Position numbers and translations under genes: made by a program. Below are positions 50,869 to 55,271 of a stretch of 55,271 nt of DNA, in pieces. The number at the start of each line of letters is the position of its first letter. Positions within the stretch are counted from its first letter, which is position 1. Below the pieces are notes generated by a model that had not been told where the DNA came from, searched no databases, and worked only from the letters and a program-made list of their open reading frames with translations. Origin of the DNA: Meiothermus hypogaeus (lineage in GTDB: Bacteria; Deinococcota; Deinococci; Deinococcales; Thermaceae). Location of the stretch: positions 1 to 55,271 of the forward strand of contig NZ_QWKY01000016.1 of assembly GCF_003574035.1 (NCBI RefSeq). Reading direction: 5' to 3'.

Positions 50869-51945
50869 CTACACCTCAATCCAGGTCAGGTTTGCGTTGA
50901 ATTGCGCGGCCTGCACGCTGCTCAGGGTGACATCGGTTGCAGGAGCCGACAACGCCACATCAATCACATTGGGCACGAACAGCGCTTCGATGATGGCCGA
51001 TCTGTAGATTATCCCGCCAATCGGCACACCCGCTTGCAGAGCCGCCAGGGCTGCTGCGGCCTGCCCCTGCGCCTGGCTCAGGAATCCCGTGCGTACCCGG
51101 ATGGTGGCGGTAATAGTGACGTTGACGGCCGTGGCTGCATATACCTGCACATCCGCCGTGAGCGGCTTTTTCTGCTGGATGATGTTGTTGGCCGCCGCTA
51201 CCGCCCCGCTGCCCAGGCCCCCCTCACCCCACACGACCACATCGACTGTTCCCTGGCCGCGCGGATTCTGATCCAAAACGCGCACCTTAGTGATGCTGGG
51301 GTCAGCCGAGAGCGCCCAGGAGCGGTAAGCGGCGGCGGTGCCGCCATAGCCCAGCTCTGCCCAGCGCAGGCGGCAGCGCTCGCGTAGCTGCGCGTCGGTT
51401 TCCTGATCAATCGCAGCCTCGATTACCTGGTCGTTAACGATGGTTACGCCGGGCAGCGGGGTAAACAGGGTTGTGCCGCTACCCAGCGCGAGCCGATAGG
51501 CCGTGCCGGGGCTCTCGGCCCTGAACTCCAGCGACAGCGTGCCGCCCGGATTGAGCACACCGCCGGCCACATTGTTAAATCGCAGATTACCCACCCCGGC
51601 CCAAAGTTGGTTGGGCTGGATGGTATAGGGGCCAAACCCGCTGCTGCAGGTCAGGGTAAAGCGCTGCCGCTCAAAGGTGGCCTCTTTGCGCAGGAGGCCA
51701 TAAACGTTGTAGGCATACAGATCCAGGAATGGGCCGGTGGCGCTTTCCAGGTATCCGCCCTGGGTAATGGCCAGGCGCACCGCCTCCAGCTCGGCGATGG
51801 CCTCGGCGTACAGCTCGATCAGTGTGCGCTGCTCGGAGCCGGCTATCCAGTCGTTGGGGGCGTAGCCCTTGCTCTGCAAAATACTGATGAGCCGGGCCAG
51901 CACCTGGCTTTGCGATCGGGGCTGGAGTAATTGCTCAAGTAGCAC
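50869..51945 (-). CDS. Baseplate J-like protein (Mu gp47)
   Basis: This 358-residue protein starts at GTG 51945 after GGAGGTGCTGC; VLLEQLLQPRSQSQVLARLI parallels the prophage 1 N-terminus. The J core ERCRLRWAELGYGGTAAAYR and the C-terminal PIGGIIYRSAIIEALFVPN are conserved. It overlaps the gp46-like stop. The longer frame to 51990 lacks support. Confidence 0.92.
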   Translation of the reverse strand: MLLEQLLQPRSQSQVLARLISILQSKGYAPNDWIAGSEQRTLIELYAEAIAELEAVRLAITQGGYLESATGPFLDLYAYNVYGLLRKEATFERQRFTLTCSSGFGPYTIQPNQLWAGVGNLRFNNVAGGVLNPGGTLSLEFRAESPGTAYRLALGSGTTLFTPLPGVTIVNDQVIEAAIDQETDAQLRERCRLRWAELGYGGTAAAYRSWALSADPSITKVRVLDQNPRGQGTVDVVVWGEGGLGSGAVAAANNIIQQKKPLTADVQVYAATAVNVTITATIRVRTGFLSQAQGQAAAALAALQAGVPIGGIIYRSAIIEALFVPNVIDVALSAPATDVTLSSVQAAQFNANLTWIEV

Positions 51946-52303
51946 GCAGCACCTCCACCGATACGCCGCTGACGGCCAAAACCAGCGCAAACGGGCCCTG
52001 GGCCGTCAGGCCGCGAATGCTGACGCGAACTCGATTCAAATCCATCTGCTCGGCCTCCACTTCCACCTCGGCCACCCGCGGGTCCTGCTCCACCGCGGCC
52101 TGCACGAAGGTTTCCAGCTCGTACTGGGTCTGGGCATTCCAGGGCGCCTGCACCATCTCGCGCAGGTCAAAGCCGTAGGCCGGGTCGTAAAAGAGCCCCC
52201 CGCGTGGGGTCTGTAGCCGCCGCACTAAAGCCCCCAGCAGGTTTTCCAGGCCGCTCTTGCGGCGGCGCTCGATCAGGCTGTAGTCGGTTCCGAGGTCCAC
52301 CAT
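51935..52303 (-). CDS. GPW/gp25-like baseplate wedge protein (Mu gp46)
   Basis: This 122-residue protein (MVDLGTDYSLIERRRKSGLENLLGALVRRL; GLFYDPAYGFDLREMV) is the wedge homologue of 30769-31143. DPRVAEVEVEAEQMDLNRVRV completes the fold. It follows the gp45-like gene by two bases. Confidence 0.9.
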   Translation of the reverse strand: MVDLGTDYSLIERRRKSGLENLLGALVRRLQTPRGGLFYDPAYGFDLREMVQAPWNAQTQYELETFVQAAVEQDPRVAEVEVEAEQMDLNRVRVSIRGLTAQGPFALVLAVSGVSVEVLRAT

Positions 52304-52305
52304 AG

Positions 52306-52791
52306 TTATCCCGAAAATGTTTTGCCGGAGCCGCTGATGATCTCTCCGGTGAGGGTAGCCGAGCCTGCGGCCACGCCGGTGATGCGAATCTGGTCGCCCA
52401 CCCGGGCCACCGCGGGGCCCCCGCCGGCGAGATTGACCACATCTCCATTTACATTGACCTCCGGCGCCACCAGGTTCACCTTTACGGTGGCGTGAATTAT
52501 CAGCTCCCGCAGGCTGCCCGCGTCGAACAACAACGCCACCGGGCGGGCCGGATCGCCATTTTCGAAGCCCAGCAGCACCCGCGTGCCCACCTGCACCCGC
52601 ACCTCCACCCCGGGCAGCATGGTGCGCAGGGGCACCCGCGTGAGCAGGGGCAGATCGGGCTTGTCCGGCTGCAGATCGAGCCGCATATCGCCGTGGTCGC
52701 GCAGAATCTGGCAGGGGTAGAGGGCCAGGGTGTCCAGGCGGCCATCCCAGATTAGCTGCTGCAGGCGGCGCTTCAGTCGCTCACCGGGCAC
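52306..52791 (-). CDS. Baseplate assembly protein V-like (Mu gp45)
   Basis: This 161-residue protein starts at GTG 52791, with GGAGGTG four bases upstream; the longer frame overlaps the hub gene and is rejected. OB-like LYPCQILRDHGDMRLDLQP and VGTRVLLGFENGDPARPVAL match the prophage 1 protein. The repeat VVNLAGGGPAVARVGDQIRI is nearly identical, and the C-terminal GEIISGSGKTFSG also matches. Confidence 0.88.
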   Translation of the reverse strand: MPGERLKRRLQQLIWDGRLDTLALYPCQILRDHGDMRLDLQPDKPDLPLLTRVPLRTMLPGVEVRVQVGTRVLLGFENGDPARPVALLFDAGSLRELIIHATVKVNLVAPEVNVNGDVVNLAGGGPAVARVGDQIRITGVAAGSATLTGEIISGSGKTFSG

Positions 52792-53440
52792 AAAACACCT
52801 CCGTGCGATACTGGCCGATGTGGTGCACCACGCGCTCGACGTTGCCGAACACCACGTCGGCCCCAGCCGCCCGGCCCTCGAGGCGCACGCCGGGCTGCAG
52901 GCCGGGCTCCAAAGAGAACCAGAAATGCCCCCGTGCAAAGTCGAACTCGATAGAGGCTAGCCGCTTTGGGTAAGAGGGCCAGGCCTCACGCCCCACCCAG
53001 ACCCGGCCATCCGGCTGCACCCGCCAGCTGCGCTCCGGCAGCAACAGCAGCACCCGGCGCAACTCCTGCCAGGCGGGATACCCCAGGCGGGTGTAGCGCA
53101 GGAAAACCTCGGGGCCGTCGATCTCCCCTGCGGCCTCGCCTACCTCGGTCAGCAGGTCGCGGATGATGAGGTAGGCCGGCACCCCTTCGTAATACTTTGG
53201 GCGCAGCGCCCGATCCAGCCGGCCCGCCCCGCCCACCAGGGATAGGCTCCAGAAGCCCCCTTGCCGGCCCGCAGCCACGCAGGTAGCCGCCAGGCGCTCG
53301 CCAGATTCAAACTCCATCTGCAGCAGCTCACCCAGCGGCACCGGCTCGGTGGCCCGCAGCGCGGCGACCCACCGGCCCGTGCGGGGCAGGCTGATCTGCC
53401 CATCCGAGATTTTGCTGGAGTTGATCGAGAGCAGCGCCAT
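52781..53440 (-). CDS. Baseplate hub-like tail protein
   Basis: This 219-residue homologue of 31619-32281 (VFLRYTRLGYPAWQELRRVL; LPERSWRVQPDGRVWVGRE) starts MALLSINSSKISDGQISLPR. It overlaps the V-like gene by 11 bases. It occupies the hub position of the Mu tail cluster. Confidence 0.8.
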   Translation of the reverse strand: MALLSINSSKISDGQISLPRTGRWVAALRATEPVPLGELLQMEFESGERLAATCVAAGRQGGFWSLSLVGGAGRLDRALRPKYYEGVPAYLIIRDLLTEVGEAAGEIDGPEVFLRYTRLGYPAWQELRRVLLLLPERSWRVQPDGRVWVGREAWPSYPKRLASIEFDFARGHFWFSLEPGLQPGVRLEGRAAGADVVFGNVERVVHHIGQYRTEVFCAR

Positions 53441-54063
53441 TATCTACCTACCATCCGATTCGCCGTCACGGAGCCATCCGGAAGCCCTCGCGCCACGGAC
53501 CATAGCCCCACCGTGCTGGGCCTGTTTTCGCCCGCCTTCTGCGCGCTGGGCTTGCCTCCGCCAGCGCCGCCGCTGCCGCTGCCGGCCAGGCTGCCCGGCG
53601 CGGGGCCGTCGAGCTTTTCCACTGTGCCACTCCGGCGCTCCTTGGACTGCCACTCCCTCAGCTTGAAGCGCAGCACAAACCCGCTTTCCCGGCTGAAGTC
53701 CGGGCTCTCCAGATCAAATAGGTAGACATAGCGCACCCCGTGAAGCTGCAGGTTGGGGTGGGCGGCCTGCAAAATTACCGGCTTCTTATCGCGCCGGTTG
53801 CGGTACAGGTTGAGCACCGCCAGGAGTCGCTCAAACTCGGCCTTGGAATCGGCCACCGCCTCCACCTCCACCTCAGCGTCGCGGTAGCGCAGAAAGGTGC
53901 GCTCGGCCCCGTTTTCGCCCGCGATGGGAGCGGAATCCTCCTCCAGGCCGCCCCCCCGCACATTCACGGTGACGTTGGGGATGGCCACCCGGCCCTGCGG
54001 GCCCAGCAGGGTCAGGGTCTCCCACACCTCCGGCGCTTCCCAGGGACTGGGGATTTTAGCCAT
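53440..54063 (-). CDS. Phage tail protein between tape measure and hub
   Basis: This 207-residue homologue of 32278-32859 is visible in LLAVLNLYRNRRDKKPVILQ and HPNLQLHGVRYVYLFDLESP. The start MAKIPSPWEAPEVWETLTLL at 54063 overlaps the tape-measure stop by eight bases. A Gly/Ser-rich linker and Arg-rich end follow. Confidence 0.72.
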   Translation of the reverse strand: MAKIPSPWEAPEVWETLTLLGPQGRVAIPNVTVNVRGGGLEEDSAPIAGENGAERTFLRYRDAEVEVEAVADSKAEFERLLAVLNLYRNRRDKKPVILQAAHPNLQLHGVRYVYLFDLESPDFSRESGFVLRFKLREWQSKERRSGTVEKLDGPAPGSLAGSGSGGAGGGKPSAQKAGENRPSTVGLWSVARGLPDGSVTANRMVGR

Positions 54064-55271
54064 CCACGCCCTCCTCCAGCGCCAGCTCCTCCAGCGCCAG
54101 CAGCACCGCCTCTTTGATGGCCGGCTGCAACTCCTGCACCACCTGGCGCGGCTGGCCGCTGCCGATCTGAATCTGCTCGATGTTGATGCTGACCGTGATT
54201 GAGCGCTCGGCCCTGGGGCGGGCCTGAGCCGGTGGGGGTGTGAGGCCCGGTTGTGGCAGCTCCACCCGGGGTTGGAGCGACTGCTCCATTCCGGCGACCG
54301 CATCCGCCACCTGCGGCATCCCGGCCTCGATGCCCTGGGCCAGGCCCAGCGAGAGCATCAGGCCGTAGCCCGCAAAGACCCGCGAGGGGCTTCTGATCTG
54401 GAACAGGCTGCGGAACCAGTTCTTGATGGCCTCGCCGCCCTGGGCGATGCGCTCGGCCACCCCCGAGAGCCCGGCGGAGAGGCCCTGGGCCAGGCCGCCC
54501 ATGATGTTGCGGCCCCACTCCACAGCCTGCTGGCCCAACAGGGCAAGCGGGGCTGTGATCACCTGCACCACCCCCTGCATGATCTGCTCCACCCCCGCCC
54601 GGGCCCGCTCGAAATTACCCGTAAACAGGCCCACCAGCACCTCGAGCAGCCCCCGCACCAGGTTCACTAGGCCGGTGAGGGCGCTGACGATGCTGGCCCC
54701 AATGCGGGCGAAGACGTTGATGGTGAGGGTCATAATGAACCCCAGCACGAAGCCAAAGGCATAGCCCAGCGCATCCAGCGCCCCATAGGCCCGCCCTAGA
54801 GCGGCTGCGATCACCTCGCCCACCGGGCCGAACTGCAGGGCCAGCCCGGCGATGGCCTGGCGAAAACCATTCCACGCCGCCACTAAGGGCACCAGGGCCA
54901 GCCGCACCTGATCGCGGAACTGCTGCACGTGCTGCCAGGCCCAGACAAACGCCGCGCCCAGCGCCAGCAGCCCGGCCAGCAAAGCCCCCACCGGATTGGC
55001 CAGCATCGCCGCTGTGAGGGCCCGGAAGGCCCCGGCCAGCCCCAGCACCGCCGCACGGGCCGCCGGAATGGGGCCGCCCAGGGCCCGCAGGCGCAGGATG
55101 GCCCGATCCAGCGCCCCGGCCAGGTCAAACGCCCTCAAAGCCAGGGCGCTCATGCCCTCCCGCAGCAGCAGCAGGCCCATCCGAGCCTGGCCCGCCACCA
55201 TACCTACCCCGGCCAGGGCGGCGATGCCCCCACCAGCGGCCAGCACCACCCCACCCAGCCCCGCCGTGAGG
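54056..55271 (-). CDS. Tape measure protein, C-terminal part (cut by window edge)
   Basis: The frame is open to the right edge. Ala/Gly-rich amphipathic helices and hydrophobic stretches (FVLGFIMTLTINVFARIGASIVSALTGLVNLV) are seen, then IRSPSRVFAGYGLMLSLGLAQGIEAG and a C-terminal SITVSINIEQIQIGSGQPRQ that parallels REVHVHIGNIVLQQAQTPSE in prophage 1. The N-terminal half, and any chaperone pair before it, lies outside. Confidence 0.88.
   Translation of the reverse strand, partial: LTAGLGGVVLAAGGGIAALAGVGMVAGQARMGLLLLREGMSALALRAFDLAGALDRAILRLRALGGPIPAARAAVLGLAGAFRALTAAMLANPVGALLAGLLALGAAFVWAWQHVQQFRDQVRLALVPLVAAWNGFRQAIAGLALQFGPVGEVIAAALGRAYGALDALGYAFGFVLGFIMTLTINVFARIGASIVSALTGLVNLVRGLLEVLVGLFTGNFERARAGVEQIMQGVVQVITAPLALLGQQAVEWGRNIMGGLAQGLSAGLSGVAERIAQGGEAIKNWFRSLFQIRSPSRVFAGYGLMLSLGLAQGIEAGMPQVADAVAGMEQSLQPRVELPQPGLTPPPAQARPRAERSITVSINIEQIQIGSGQPRQVVQELQPAIKEAVLLALEELALEEGVDG

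Larger units (their letters stand above)
48270..55271 (-). mobile_element. Prophage 2: second Mu-like phage, right end and tail genes (continues beyond window)
   Basis: It begins 27 bp beyond prophage 1, in the same orientation. The right-end sites are different from prophage 1. The visible genes, in order from the end, are fibre chaperone, tail fibre, tail protein I, baseplate J, gp46, gp45, hub, tail protein and tape measure, parallel to prophage 1 with moderate protein similarity. The rest is outside the window. Confidence 0.85.

Overview
The window looks like a chromosomal segment of a thermophilic Deinococcota bacterium, most likely Meiothermus or a close Thermus relative. This is inferred from the GC-rich coding style with very frequent ctcgag-type codon pairs, many GTG and TTG starts, a fused SecDF, a short (571 aa) initiation factor IF-2, and leaderless-type promoter spacing. 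No database search was possible, so the genus is an inference.

Positions 1-27.7 kb are ordinary core chromosome. In order they hold: a partial transposase at the left edge; tatA; a molybdate uptake operon modABC (minus strand) with its own PadR-type regulator and a clear promoter plus palindromic operator; two small c-type cytochromes, the first with an apparent frameshift in its signal peptide; a spermidine/putrescine uptake operon potABCD; tRNA-Leu(CAG) with promoter and terminator; the rimP-nusA-ylxR-infB translation/transcription operon; a short SecD-like protein and a secreted small protein next to fused secDF; a protoglobin-like protein; guaA; a membrane-anchored pseudokinase-like protein; a small conserved protein behind a near-perfect consensus promoter; a family 4 uracil-DNA glycosylase; an EamA transporter; purH; a GatB/YqeY protein; a NUDIX hydrolase; the RNase P RNA; and an HNH nuclease. 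Three copies of a hairpin-rich MITE-like repeat of about 165 bp sit between these genes.

Positions about 27.94-48.24 kb are a Mu-like transposable prophage, reversed relative to the coordinates: repressor, Ner-like protein and transposase lie at the right, then head, tail sheath/tube, tape measure, baseplate and tail fibre read leftward. The gene order matches phage Mu closely. A large internal deletion has joined the 5' part of the transposase gene to the 3' part of the gene F homologue. The transposase therefore lacks its catalytic glutamate region, and replication, lysis, terminase and portal genes are absent. All tail genes remain open. A TnpB-only IS200/IS605-type element sits among them, and the tail chaperone pair shows a likely programmed frameshift at an A6 run.

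From about 48.27 kb to the right edge a second, related Mu-like prophage starts in the same orientation. Its tail-fibre end, tail fibre, baseplate genes and most of its tape measure are visible. It has different end-binding sites and a different tail-fibre tip. The two prophages are separated by only about 27 bp.

The most interesting items are the tandem pair of Mu-like prophages with distinct end repeats, the transposase/F deletion that leaves an intact contractile-tail operon, the symmetrical 31-bp operator from which two apparently leaderless divergent genes start, the TGTCCGCA repeat cluster beside the left phage end, the tail-chaperone frameshift, and the dispersed hairpin repeat family.
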